Shown here one piece after another: positions 36,349 through 44,918 of a DNA stretch of 64,000 nt (positions within the stretch are counted from its first letter, which is position 1; each line of letters opens with the position of its first letter). The position numbers were made by a program, and so were the translations under genes. Source of the DNA: Phycisphaerales bacterium (GTDB lineage Bacteria; Planctomycetota; Phycisphaerae; Phycisphaerales; UBA1924); the NCBI GenBank assembly GCA_030149165.1, contig JASBRY010000009.1, forward strand, positions 186,001 through 250,000. Direction: 5' to 3'. The notes beneath the pieces are model-generated. The model saw only the letters and a program-made list of their open reading frames with translations. It searched no databases and was not told the origin of the DNA.

Positions 36349-36490
36349 GCCGTGACCGCTTGAGTCCAGATAACTCAAGCGAGCGAGTGAGTTCAAAATT
36401 CGTGCCCCGCTTCTCCTGATTCGTGAACTTTGCGAGCAGAGCGGATATAGAAAGAGCGTGCATTGTGAAACTGCCCATCCGGAGATCTGT

Positions 36491-36772
36491 GTGACCGATT
36501 CGTGTTCAGCCAAGCTGAAGATCGTGAATCACTACGGGCTCCACGCGCGTCCCGCGATGGATTTCGCGACCGCCGCGGGTGAGTACAAGTCTGAAGTCCG
36601 TGTCCGCGCCAATGACGAGGACGCCGACGGAAAGTCTGTCATGGATCTCATGCTCCTCGCCGCGACCAAAGGCACGATGATCGAGGTCGTTTGTAAAGGT
36701 GATGACGCGAAAGCGTGTCTCGATCACCTGAGCGACATGATCAAGCGCGGCTTCGACGAAGACGACGAGTAA
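36491..36772 (+). CDS. HPr-family phosphocarrier protein
   Basis: 93 residues from GTG 36491 (GGAG six bases upstream); an earlier in-frame GTG at 36458 would add 11 unconserved residues. The active-site histidine is H18 in NHYGLHARPAMDF, and a regulatory-type serine is present in DGKSVMDLML (about S49), the position phosphorylated by HPr kinase in other bacteria. The last residues are acidic. It is likely the donor for the EIIA encoded just upstream; enzyme I and HPr kinase are not in the window. Confidence 0.92.
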   Translation: MTDSCSAKLKIVNHYGLHARPAMDFATAAGEYKSEVRVRANDEDADGKSVMDLMLLAATKGTMIEVVCKGDDAKACLDHLSDMIKRGFDEDDE

Positions 36773-36794
36773 TCAGCAGTCTTTAAATATCAAA

Positions 36795-38126
36795 TCACAA
36801 TGACATCGCGGAATCTGCGAACTCTTCCGCATCCGCTCGACGGATCGAAGCGCCAACGCTCGCGAGTTTGCTTTCCAGATGCTCGTACCCGCGATCAATG
36901 TGGTAGACGCGATTGATGACCGTTTGTCCGCTTGCCGCGAGAGCCGCGATGACCAATCCCGCACTCGCACGAAGATCCGACGCCATCACCGGCGCTCCGG
37001 TCAGTTGTTTGACTCCCGTCACGACAGCGGTCGCGCCCTGACGATGGATCTGAGCACCCATCCGGCACAGTTCCGCGACATGGAGGAAGCGTTCGGGGAA
37101 GATTTTTTCTGTGATGACCGCGTTGCCGTTGGAAAGACACAGCAGCGCCATGAACTGCGCCTGCAGATCCGTCGGGAATCCAGGATGGGGTTGCGTCGTG
37201 ATCTGGACAGGGGTGATCACTCCAGTGCGTGAGATCACACACGAGCGGCGCATCGGATCATCCGCAGACCCCACGGCGTTGACATCGACTCCCATATGTC
37301 CCAGCGTGTCCGTCGCGCTCATCATCGCATCGAGTGGACAGTTGTCGAGGGTGATTTCTGATCCAGTGATCGCCGCGGCGCACATGTAGGTTCCCGCTTC
37401 GATCCGATCCGGCATCACGCGATGCGAGGTTCCTGAGAGTTCTTCGACCCCTTCAATCGTGATTCGTGGAGATCCGGCGCCGCTGATCTTGGCGCCCATC
37501 GCGATGAGCATGTTCGCGAGGTCCACGATCTCCGGCTCACACGCCGCAGACTCGATGATCGTCGTCCCTTTCGCGAGCGTGGCGGCGGAGAGAATATTCG
37601 CCGTTCCTAGCACGGTTGATCCGAACGGCCCTCCAAGGAACACCGGAGCGCCGATGAGTCGTCCGTTTGGAGCTTCCGCGATGATGTCCCCGCCGTCGAG
37701 CGTGATTTTCGCTCCGAGTGCTTCCAGTCCACGCAGGTGCAGATCGACTGGGCGCTGACCGATGGCGCATCCGCCGGGGAGCGAGACGCGCGCGTATCCA
37801 CGCTTCGCTAGGAGCGGTCCGAGCGTGCTGATGCTGGCGCGCATCGTGCGGACGATCTCATATCGAGCGTGCGATTGGGTGGGGTCCACGACGCGATGGG
37901 TGATGGTTTGTCCCAGATCCGTGGTTTCGGTGTCGCTCTGGACGCCGAGCTCCTGGAGGAGTTTGGTCATGTTGCGGATGTCGGAGAGGTTCGGGACTTC
38001 GGAGAGGACGAGCGGCTCGTCGGTGAGAAGCGCCGCGGTCATCAGTGGGAGCGCGGCGTTCTTGGAGCCGTTGATCCGGATTGTGCCGTTGAGCTTGCGT
38101 CCGCCTTCGATGACAAATACATCCAT
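36795..38126 (-). CDS. murA: UDP-N-acetylglucosamine 1-carboxyvinyltransferase
   Basis: 443 residues. MurA performs the first committed step of peptidoglycan synthesis, adding enolpyruvate to UDP-GlcNAc. Hallmarks are the opening INGSKNAALPLM with K22, the reactive cysteine C120 in LPGGCAIGQRPVD (so fosfomycin-sensitive by sequence), and ASDLRASAGLVIAALAA near the end. GGAG lies nine bases before the ATG. Its presence means the organism makes peptidoglycan, in line with the murQ-nagZ recycling genes at 41-43 kb. It is convergent with the HPr gene. Confidence 0.97.
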   Translation of the reverse strand: MDVFVIEGGRKLNGTIRINGSKNAALPLMTAALLTDEPLVLSEVPNLSDIRNMTKLLQELGVQSDTETTDLGQTITHRVVDPTQSHARYEIVRTMRASISTLGPLLAKRGYARVSLPGGCAIGQRPVDLHLRGLEALGAKITLDGGDIIAEAPNGRLIGAPVFLGGPFGSTVLGTANILSAATLAKGTTIIESAACEPEIVDLANMLIAMGAKISGAGSPRITIEGVEELSGTSHRVMPDRIEAGTYMCAAAITGSEITLDNCPLDAMMSATDTLGHMGVDVNAVGSADDPMRRSCVISRTGVITPVQITTQPHPGFPTDLQAQFMALLCLSNGNAVITEKIFPERFLHVAELCRMGAQIHRQGATAVVTGVKQLTGAPVMASDLRASAGLVIAALAASGQTVINRVYHIDRGYEHLESKLASVGASIRRADAEEFADSAMSL

Positions 38127-38393
38127 GGATCTGATCTCCGTTCAATCCTTCGTAATTGCAGTGTATCACACTATCCCCAATCTCCATCGGGCATTCGCTC
38201 GGATCAGCCCCAAAATCGGACCATTCCCGGCGGTGTATCACTCAGATTCCTCCGCTCGTCCAATCAGCACAATCGCTACAGACGGATTCTGTTCTCTCCG
38301 TTGTCAAAATGAGTCGCTTGTCAATCTGCAGATCGTTATGGATGTTCATCATGCGGGACCAACACCTCACAGAACCCGCGAGGAGAACCAGCT

Positions 38394-38594
38394 ATGAGCA
38401 CGACCTCAGCATCCGAAGCACTCAGCGAGCACGACGAGAAGCTCGGGAACCCAAACAAACTCATGCAAGCCCTGTTGATCGCGGCGATCGCGGCATCGGG
38501 GCTGTCCATGATTTTCTCGATTGGTACGGCGTATGTCTCAGCGAATCAAGATTCGTCCCAGAGCGTCGCGTCCGCTGAGTCCACATTGGACTAA
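38394..38594 (+). CDS. Small single-pass membrane protein
   Basis: 66 residues; AGGAG precedes ATG 38394. A charged N-terminus (SEALSEHDEKLGNPNK) is followed by one hydrophobic helix (LMQALLIAAIAASGLSMIFSIGTAYV) and a short Ser/Gln-rich tail. No family recognised. It begins a same-strand group with the two fibro-slime proteins, 57 bases ahead of the first, so it may be co-expressed with them. Confidence 0.7.
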   Translation: MSTTSASEALSEHDEKLGNPNKLMQALLIAAIAASGLSMIFSIGTAYVSANQDSSQSVASAESTLD

Positions 38595-38651
38595 CGCACT
38601 CGTTGTACACAAGGCAGGGCTACACCCAACGCTGGTAGAAGGAATACACAC

Positions 38652-39599
38652 ATGCAGCAACACACCATGAACACAATCAAAGGGCTGACCAAGGTCGGCG
38701 CACTCGCACTCGTCGTTGGTGGCATCAGCACGATGTCCATCGCGGAAACCGGAAGCACCAACGAGGACACTGTTGAATCCTCCGATGAACTCCCAGAGTC
38801 CATCGTGCTGACAGGGATCGTGCGCGATTTCCGGGAGCGTTCCGAAGAAGCGGGGCATCCGGACTTTGAACGCCGACCAAGCAGCGGATTCGGTCACTAT
38901 GTCGGCATGGTCGCTGAGGAGCTCTCCGAAGACGGCAAGCCAGTGATGGCATCGACTGGGGTCAAGCTCACTCGCAACTGGCGCAACGCTCAAGGTCAGA
39001 ACATCATGCGTCCGACCTCGTACATCGCTCAGTGGGATGGTGATACAGCAGGATCTGTGGATACCACGAAGACCGGCGCTTCAACCGCACCCGAAGCATT
39101 CGATCAATGGTTCCGATCCGTCCACGGCGTGAATCTCCCACAAGCACTTGAACTCACGCTGGTCCGTCAGGAAGGTTCGAATGTGTACACCTTCGATGAC
39201 AAGCAGGACCCAGAGTACATCAACAAGGGTGGTTTCTTCCCTGTCAACGGCGAGCTCTACGGCAACTCCGATGGCAACAACAAGAACTTCCACTTCACCT
39301 TTGAACTCCAGACCGAGTTCACATACGAAGCTGATACAGGCATGAGCTTCAAGTTTACAGGTGATGATGATGTTTGGGTGTTCATCGATGGCCGACTCGT
39401 GATTGATATCGGCGGCGTGCACTCAGCAGTTTCGCAGACGATCGATCTCGACCGTCTCGAATGGCTCCAGGATGGTCGGACCTACAAACTCAGCTTCTTC
39501 TTCGCTGAGCGTCACAGAACGCAGTCCAACTTCCGGATCGAGACGACCATGATCCTGCGCGATGTGGAGCTCCCACCAACCGCGGCGCTGTACGACTGA
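38652..39599 (+). CDS. Secreted fibro-slime domain protein, copy 1
   Basis: 315 residues; AAGGA precedes ATG 38652. A signal peptide (IKGLTKVGALALVVGGISTMSIAE) leads to an acidic linker and then the fibro-slime domain, a PA14-related module found in surface proteins of Fibrobacter, slime moulds and planctomycetes. The signature is FTGDDDVWVFIDGRLVIDIGG, followed by DRLEWLQDGRTYKLSFFFAERHRTQSNFRIETT. Calcium- or sugar-dependent adhesion is the usual expectation. It is about the same length as the next gene and clearly a duplicate; both end in PPTAALYD. Confidence 0.88.
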   Translation: MQQHTMNTIKGLTKVGALALVVGGISTMSIAETGSTNEDTVESSDELPESIVLTGIVRDFRERSEEAGHPDFERRPSSGFGHYVGMVAEELSEDGKPVMASTGVKLTRNWRNAQGQNIMRPTSYIAQWDGDTAGSVDTTKTGASTAPEAFDQWFRSVHGVNLPQALELTLVRQEGSNVYTFDDKQDPEYINKGGFFPVNGELYGNSDGNNKNFHFTFELQTEFTYEADTGMSFKFTGDDDVWVFIDGRLVIDIGGVHSAVSQTIDLDRLEWLQDGRTYKLSFFFAERHRTQSNFRIETTMILRDVELPPTAALYD

Positions 39600-39640
39600 T
39601 TTGGGCAATTCGCTCTTGAACTGATTCAAAGGTACGGGGG

Positions 39641-39657
39641 CGCAGCCCGAAGCTGCG
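39641..39657 (+). promoter_or_regulatory. Small hairpin just before the second fibro-slime gene
   Basis: CGCAGC (39641-39646) pairs with GCTGCG (39652-39657) around a CCGAA loop. It ends two bases ahead of the GAAGGA ribosome binding site, so it could influence translation or protect an mRNA end. No T run follows, so it is not a terminator. Confidence 0.35.
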
Positions 39658-39671
39658 GGAAGGATGAATGT

Positions 39672-40616
39672 ATGCAACAGCACACAATGAACAGGATCAA
39701 AGGCCTCACAAAGGTCGGAGCGCTGGCGCTCCTCGTAGGAGGGGTAAATACGATCGCGCTCGCGAGCGAAGGTTCCGAAGGTCAGACGACTGAGGAGACC
39801 ACCGAGTCTGAGGACAATCTCCCTGAGACACTTCAGCTCGACTGTATCATCCGAGACTTCAAACCCAAGCAATGGGAAGGCGGACATCCCGACTTTGAAT
39901 CCTTTGGTGGAACCACCACCGTCGGTCTGGTCGCTGACTATCTGAGCGACGACGGCAAACCCGTCTCATCAGGTGATCTCCGTGGTATGAAGATCAGTTC
40001 TGAGTATAAAGATTCTCTAGGCCGCAACATTAACCCCGCGATGTACGATCCCCAGAAGGGTGATAGTCAAGGATCACTCTCTGACGGACCTTCCAGCAAC
40101 GGCTTTACTTCCGTCGAGCGTTTCGACCAGTGGTATCGCGATGTGCCTGGAGTGAACCTCTCCAAGTCAATCCAGCTTGAACTCACACGAGTTCCAGGCA
40201 CCGATCGCTATGTGTTCGATTCAGCGCAAGACACCGTCCACGGCACGCATGGGTTCTTCCCGATCAACGGCGAGCTCTACGGCGACTTCAAGGACGGACG
40301 CAACTACCACTTCACGACCGAGATCAACACGGAGTTCACCTTCCATCGCGAGACCGGTCAGGTATTCAAGTTCACTGGTGACGACGATGTCTGGGTCTTC
40401 ATCAACGGGCAGCTCGTTGTCGACCTTGGTGGTCTGCACCCCAAACGCGAGCAGTTCCTCGATCTCGATCGATTAGAATGGCTCCAGGACGGCCGAACCT
40501 ACACGCTCGATATCTTCCACGCCGAGCGTCGTTACAGCGGATCGAACTTCCGCATCGAGACCACGCTTCAGTTGCGGAGCATCGAGCTCCCTCCGACCGC
40601 GGCGTTGTATGACTAA
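39672..40616 (+). CDS. Secreted fibro-slime domain protein, copy 2
   Basis: 314 residues, same plan as copy 1: MQQHTMNRIKGLTKVGALALLVGG signal region, acidic linker, GHPDFESFGGTTTVGLV, GFFPINGELYGD, FTGDDDVWVFINGQLVVDLGG, and RLEWLQDGRTYTLDIFHAERR. The C-terminal half is much more conserved between the two copies than the N-terminal half, suggesting that the fold is kept while the ligand-facing part diverges. A strong terminator follows. It is separated from copy 1 by only 72 bases and is likely co-transcribed. Confidence 0.88.
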   Translation: MQQHTMNRIKGLTKVGALALLVGGVNTIALASEGSEGQTTEETTESEDNLPETLQLDCIIRDFKPKQWEGGHPDFESFGGTTTVGLVADYLSDDGKPVSSGDLRGMKISSEYKDSLGRNINPAMYDPQKGDSQGSLSDGPSSNGFTSVERFDQWYRDVPGVNLSKSIQLELTRVPGTDRYVFDSAQDTVHGTHGFFPINGELYGDFKDGRNYHFTTEINTEFTFHRETGQVFKFTGDDDVWVFINGQLVVDLGGLHPKREQFLDLDRLEWLQDGRTYTLDIFHAERRYSGSNFRIETTLQLRSIELPPTAALYD

Positions 40617-40650
40617 ATAGAAACCATTGGTGCATGTTGGTGTTGGTGAT

Positions 40651-40689
40651 GGGCCGATCCGTGTTTGCGGGTCGGCCCTCTCCTTTTTT
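40651..40689 (+). terminator. Rho-independent terminator after the fibro-slime pair
   Basis: GGGCCGATCC (40651-40660) pairs with GGGTCGGCCC (40669-40678), ten pairs with one G-T wobble, with an eight-base loop and then TCTCCTTTTTT. The convergent lipoprotein gene ends 18 bases downstream. Confidence 0.9.
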
Positions 40690-40707
40690 GAACATGCTTT
40701 CAACTGA

Positions 40708-41118
40708 TCAACGATCGCGGTAGTAGCGACGGTATCCGTGGTATCCACGCGGCTCGCGGCTCGGATAGCTGTACTCATCCGCACGACGAGACGAGCGGTA
40801 GGGGCGCCGATTGTTGAGCGATGGATGCTGTTCTCCACGCACGCCGAAGAGTTCATCACGACGCGACAGATCTCGCGTCGACATCGTGAAATCACGACGG
40901 CTGTACTCTGGCGCGTTCCGATCCGAATACGCCAATGTCCCAGTCCCTTCCAGTGCAGGAGAGAACACCACTGCGGAGCTGTTGCCCGCGTTGCCGACAT
41001 ACATCCCCGAACCCTGCCAAGCAGCGGAGGGGTGGGATTGGGCGCAGCCGCCGAGCACGAGAAGTCCTGCGGCGATGGCGCTGAGCGAGATCAATCGTGT
41101 CTGTGGATGGAGGTTCAT
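40708..41118 (-). CDS. Small lipoprotein with Arg/Tyr-rich tail
   Basis: 136 residues from ATG 41118 (MNLHPQTR), which places a standard lipoprotein signal at GLLVLGGCAQS (acylated Cys near residue 26). The mature part is small and, after about residue 70, very rich in Arg, Tyr and Ser (RRPYRSSRRADEYSYPSRE, then GYHGYRRYYRDR), probably disordered and basic, possibly able to bind polyanions such as peptidoglycan or nucleic acid. No family recognised. It stands alone, convergent with the fibro-slime genes. Confidence 0.7.
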   Translation of the reverse strand: MNLHPQTRLISLSAIAAGLLVLGGCAQSHPSAAWQGSGMYVGNAGNSSAVVFSPALEGTGTLAYSDRNAPEYSRRDFTMSTRDLSRRDELFGVRGEQHPSLNNRRPYRSSRRADEYSYPSREPRGYHGYRRYYRDR

Positions 41119-41214
41119 ACCCATAATGGGCCACAGAGACGGCTCGTTGTCGAGCGAATTCACAGTTCCGAATCCAACTCGCGTTGTGATGCCGTGATTT
41201 CGAGTTGTTATCGG

Positions 41215-42264
41215 TCAGGAACTGATCAGCGCCGATCGTCGTTGAGCCGCTTCGTGCAAACGGGATTCGTCAATCACGCCGCCGTCGATCGCATCGAGTA
41301 GCGACGATTGCATCATGGTCGCAGGATGATCCGACGCATCTGGTGTATTGAATCCATCGATCACGATATCCGCGCCGGCGTTGATCGCGAGTACGCACGC
41401 TGCTCCCGCATCGTGCTGATCACGAATCGCGCCCATGTCGATGGAGTCGGTGAACACAACACCATCGAATCCGTACTTGTCACGGAGATTGCTTTGTGTA
41501 TGCAGCGCGGACAAGCTCGCTGGGAGCTGTGGATCGATGTTGGTGTCCATCAGATGTCCCGACATCACAGCACAGTTTGGCATCGCTCTCTTGTTTACAT
41601 GTTCAATGACTCGTTCGAATACCAGTTGTTCAGCTTGAGTGGTGCTTTTTGTGATATCCGCGAGTCCGAGGTGTGTGTCCACAGTGGTCGAGCCGTGTCC
41701 AGGGAAGTGCTTGATGCAGCAACGCACGCCGTGCGTGTGGTAAGTGCTGATGATCGTTGATGCGGCGCGTACAACACGCTCCGGATCGTGTCCAAGCGAG
41801 CGGCCCTTCGCCGCGATGATCGGGTTGTCCGGATTGATCGTAAGATCCACACAAGGCGCAAAGGTCAGGTTGATCCCTGCTTCAGACAACGCTCGCGCCA
41901 CCGGTTCGATCACCGAAGCGAGCTGCTTCTCGCTCATCACGCCTTGCATTTTGGCGCTGAGCATCTCCGAGACCGCGGGATCCTTGAAGTTGGTGAGCCG
42001 ATTGACTTCGCCGCCTTCTTGATCGATCCCGATGATGAGGTCATCTCCGAGTTCGTGTCTGAGATCATCCGTGAGCTGTCGGACCTGTTCCTCACTGACG
42101 ATGTTCCGCAAGCCGCCCGTAGGGAGGTGCACATCAAAGAGGATCACATTCTTGATGTGGTGCTTCTTGAGCAGCTCGACATCTGCTTTGCATACTGGAT
42201 CATCCAGCGTTGCGCCGCGGATCCCAGTCATGATGCACGCGCCAGCGAGCTCTTCGATACTCAT
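41215..42264 (-). CDS. nagZ: Beta-N-acetylhexosaminidase of glycoside hydrolase family 3
   Basis: 349 residues. The single-domain GH3 NagZ type is shown by IKHFPGHGSTTVDTHLGL, which carries the His/Asp general acid pair special to this group, and by the nucleophile Asp in FTDSIDMGAI. It releases GlcNAc from GlcNAc-anhydro-MurNAc peptides in peptidoglycan recycling. No signal peptide is seen, so it is cytoplasmic. Its ATG overlaps the murQ stop (ATGA), so both are made together. Confidence 0.93.
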   Translation of the reverse strand: MSIEELAGACIMTGIRGATLDDPVCKADVELLKKHHIKNVILFDVHLPTGGLRNIVSEEQVRQLTDDLRHELGDDLIIGIDQEGGEVNRLTNFKDPAVSEMLSAKMQGVMSEKQLASVIEPVARALSEAGINLTFAPCVDLTINPDNPIIAAKGRSLGHDPERVVRAASTIISTYHTHGVRCCIKHFPGHGSTTVDTHLGLADITKSTTQAEQLVFERVIEHVNKRAMPNCAVMSGHLMDTNIDPQLPASLSALHTQSNLRDKYGFDGVVFTDSIDMGAIRDQHDAGAACVLAINAGADIVIDGFNTPDASDHPATMMQSSLLDAIDGGVIDESRLHEAAQRRSALISS

Positions 42265-43193
42265 TTGGGATCACCCAAGATCGGACGCAGTCGTCCATGA
42301 TGCTGCTTGATCAGAGCTCCCGCATCACTGAGCGAACAGTTCTTTGCGTGCATGACCAGCGCTGGTTTGACGCGATTATCCGCGCTGTCAAGCAGTGTGA
42401 ACGCTTGTTGTCGATCAACTCCAGTGATCTGCGAGATGATCCGGGCGGCACGGTCGCGGAGTTTGTCGTTGGTCGCGCGGAGATCAACCATCAGGTGCCC
42501 GTACACCTTTCCGCTATGAACCATCGCGCCAGTACTGATCATGTTGAGCACAAGCTTGGTCGCTGTTCCCGCTTTCATGCGAGTCGATCCAGTGACGACC
42601 TCTGGACCAGTCTCTACAGCAATCAGCACATCGCACCAGTCTGGCTGCTCGATCGGAGTGCAGGTCAGCAGTGCCGTCGACGTGCCCGCGCTCTTCGCGA
42701 ACTCCACACCTCCCAGAACATACGGCGTGGTCCCTCCCGCCGCGATCCCGATCACGGTGTCCTTCGGACCAATCCCGATCCGATTCAACTCTTGGTGCGC
42801 CCCGCTCGGGATGTCCTCTTTGTGTTCAGAGGATGTCCGCAGCGCCGAGTCTCCGCCCGCGATGAGTCCGATGACCTGATCCGGATCGCTGTTGAAAGTG
42901 GGGGGACATTCGGAGGCATCCAGCACGCCGAGCCGACCGCTCGTTCCCGCTCCGAGATACACCAAGCGTCCTCCCGATTCCAGCGATCGGACAACCATCT
43001 CGACTACTCGTGAGATCATCGGAATCTGATCACGCACAGCAAGCGCGACCTGCGCGTCCGCATTGTTGATGATCCGGAGCGTGTCCTCGATGGATCCAGC
43101 ATCCAGATCCGCGGATGCCGACAGCCGTTGCTCTGTGAGCAGATGACCTCGATCTGGGACAAAGGACTGGGATGGATTCTTGGGAGCAGCCAT
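42261..43193 (-). CDS. murQ: N-acetylmuramic acid 6-phosphate etherase
   Basis: 310 residues with the SIS-fold signature of MurQ: LTEQRLSASADLDAGS, RLVYLGAGTSGRLGVLDASECPPTF and IGIAAGGTTPYVLGG. The enzyme cleaves the lactyl ether of MurNAc-6-phosphate to give GlcNAc-6-phosphate, feeding recycled cell-wall sugar into metabolism. It is the first gene of a two-gene unit with nagZ. MurK or AnmK kinase is not in the window. tRNA-Arg lies just upstream on the same strand. Confidence 0.96.
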   Translation of the reverse strand: MAAPKNPSQSFVPDRGHLLTEQRLSASADLDAGSIEDTLRIINNADAQVALAVRDQIPMISRVVEMVVRSLESGGRLVYLGAGTSGRLGVLDASECPPTFNSDPDQVIGLIAGGDSALRTSSEHKEDIPSGAHQELNRIGIGPKDTVIGIAAGGTTPYVLGGVEFAKSAGTSTALLTCTPIEQPDWCDVLIAVETGPEVVTGSTRMKAGTATKLVLNMISTGAMVHSGKVYGHLMVDLRATNDKLRDRAARIISQITGVDRQQAFTLLDSADNRVKPALVMHAKNCSLSDAGALIKQHHGRLRPILGDPK

Positions 43194-43209
43194 ACTTTGG
43201 GTGGGTGAA

Positions 43210-43283
43210 CACCCGGAACAGGGATCGAACCTGTGACCTGCGCTTTAGGAAAGCGCTGCTCTATCCAACTGAGCTACCCGGGC
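43210..43283 (-). tRNA. tRNA-Arg (anticodon CCT)
   Basis: Minus strand, 74 bases: acceptor GCCCGGG against TCCGGGT with wobble pairs at the ends, D-arm AGCTCAGTTGGATAGAGCA, anticodon stem GCGCT/AGCGC with loop TTCCTAA (anticodon CCT), and T-arm GGTTCGATCC. CCA is not encoded. It lies 16 bases upstream of murQ on the same strand. Confidence 0.94.
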
Positions 43284-43427
43284 TTTTTTGTATTGTATCG
43301 CCCTTTCTAGCGTTGAAAGGGGGTTCTAATTCGCTGCTTTTTCTCAGATTCTGAATCAGGCGCTCTTCAATCAACGAAACCCAGTCTGTGCCTTTCGTGC
43401 ACCAAGTCACAAAGCGAGTCTGTACCT

Positions 43428-44408
43428 ATGCGTGATCAGCAATCAACTTGGGCTCGCCCGCTCCTCATGCTCGCGGGCTTCTACAACATCGGTTGGGGTG
43501 CGATCGTCGTGCTCTTCCCAGCACTGCTCTTCGATCGACTGGGTCTCGAACCACCTCGATACCCAGCGATCTGGCAGTGCGTCGGCATGATTGTGGGCGT
43601 CTATGGCATCGGATACATCATCGCTTCTCGCGATCCGAATCGACATTGGCCGATCGTCCTTGTCGGACTGCTCGGGAAAGTGCTCGGACCACTCGGATTC
43701 GTCTACGCCGCGCTCATCACCAATGAACTCCCCAAGAGCTTTGGTTGGGTGCTCATCCCCAATGATCTGATCTGGTGGGTTCCCTTCGGCATGATCCTCT
43801 ACGCCGCCGCGAAGTACAACCAGTATCCACGCGATGCTCATTACGAATCACTCTTCACAGTCCCAGGCGCCATCGAACGCGCCACAGATCAATACGGTAT
43901 CAGCATCCTGCATCGCTCGCGTCAGCAACCGGTGATGATGATCTTCCTCCGCCACATGGGATGCACCTTCTGTTTGCAGACACTCCAAGACCTTCAGCGC
44001 GATCTCCCAATACTCAAAGATCGCGGAATCGAGCCGGTGGTCGTCCACATGAGCGATGACGAAGAAGCTCGACAAGTCATGCTCAAGTACAGCTTAGAGA
44101 TGGTTCCGAGAGTCTCCGACCAAACCCAATCGCTTTACCGAGCATTCGAACTTCCACGAGGTGGATTCCTTCAACTCTTCGGACCACGCAACTGGATCGA
44201 GGGGATCAAAGCGACCATGCGTGGGAATGTCGTCTCTGGACTTAAAGGCGATGGATTCCAGATGCCTGGTATATTCGTTATCAAGGATGGTCAGGTGATC
44301 CATACCCATCGTCATCGCACAGCGGGTGAGCGGATCGAGTATGGTTCGATGCCTTGCCCTGTCCCGGCTCAGCGATCTCGCGTCCCGATGCATGAACCTC
44401 GACAATGA
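43428..44408 (+). CDS. Membrane domain fused to a peroxiredoxin-like (AhpC/TSA_2) domain
   Basis: 326 residues. The first 130 hold four hydrophobic helices (LLMLAGFYNIGWGAIVVLF, IWQCVGMIVGVYGIGYIIA, IVLVGLLGKVLGPLGFVYAAL, DLIWWVPFGMILYAAA). The second half is a thioredoxin fold of the AhpC/TSA_2 kind with a CxxC site, FLRHMGCTFCLQTLQD, and GIEPVVVHMSDDEEARQ, LYRAFELPRGGFLQLFGP. A soluble redox domain tethered to a small membrane domain is unusual. Electron transfer or peroxide reduction at the membrane is an inference. The stop overlaps the next start (ATGA). Confidence 0.85.
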   Translation: MRDQQSTWARPLLMLAGFYNIGWGAIVVLFPALLFDRLGLEPPRYPAIWQCVGMIVGVYGIGYIIASRDPNRHWPIVLVGLLGKVLGPLGFVYAALITNELPKSFGWVLIPNDLIWWVPFGMILYAAAKYNQYPRDAHYESLFTVPGAIERATDQYGISILHRSRQQPVMMIFLRHMGCTFCLQTLQDLQRDLPILKDRGIEPVVVHMSDDEEARQVMLKYSLEMVPRVSDQTQSLYRAFELPRGGFLQLFGPRNWIEGIKATMRGNVVSGLKGDGFQMPGIFVIKDGQVIHTHRHRTAGERIEYGSMPCPVPAQRSRVPMHEPRQ

Positions 44409-44851
44409 ACGCGATCGATCTGACCCTGTTCATGCTGCTCATCCACGCGATGAGCACACTCATGATGACCGGCTTGATCTGGTTCGTCCAGATTGTCCAC
44501 TATCCGCTCATGGCGAAGGTTGGACACGAAGAGTTCGTCCAATACGAACAAGCCCACACCCGATCAACCACTTGGGTGGTTGGGCCGCTGATGATCGCGG
44601 AGCTGCTCAGTTCGCTCTATTTGCTCGCCCAAGCGGATCGCGATGTCATCCTTCTACCACTCCTTGGATTGATCGCGCTCGGAGGGATCTGGGCTTCAAC
44701 CCTCCTCCTGCAGATCCCGGCACATCGGATTCTTGAGCAGCGATTCGACCAGAAGGTCCACGCTCGATTGGTCCAGACCAACTGGATCCGTACAGTCCTC
44801 TGGAGTTTGCGGTCGCTGATCGCGCTGTGGATGCTCGCTCCGATCTCATGA
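44405..44851 (+). CDS. Four-helix integral membrane protein
   Basis: 148 residues overlapping the preceding gene by ATGA, so both are translated together. Four hydrophobic helices are visible, with conserved-looking polar residues in [28 protein letters not shown]. Histidines in the first helix pair (VHYP, AHTR) could bind a metal or heme, but that is speculative. I do not recognise the family with certainty. It probably works with the peroxiredoxin fusion. Confidence 0.8.
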   Translation: MNAIDLTLFMLLIHAMSTLMMTGLIWFVQIVHYPLMAKVGHEEFVQYEQAHTRSTTWVVGPLMIAELLSSLYLLAQADRDVILLPLLGLIALGGIWASTLLLQIPAHRILEQRFDQKVHARLVQTNWIRTVLWSLRSLIALWMLAPIS

Positions 44852-44918
44852 GTTTCGCCGCGATGCCCGACTACAATCCCCTCCGCTTGAGCAGATACCT
44901 CAGCGTCCGGAGAACCCT

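Noticed and set aside
41118..41163. Longer N-terminus for the small lipoprotein gene
   Set aside because: The extra residues would place a hydrophilic segment before the lipoprotein signal, and no ribosome binding site supports it.
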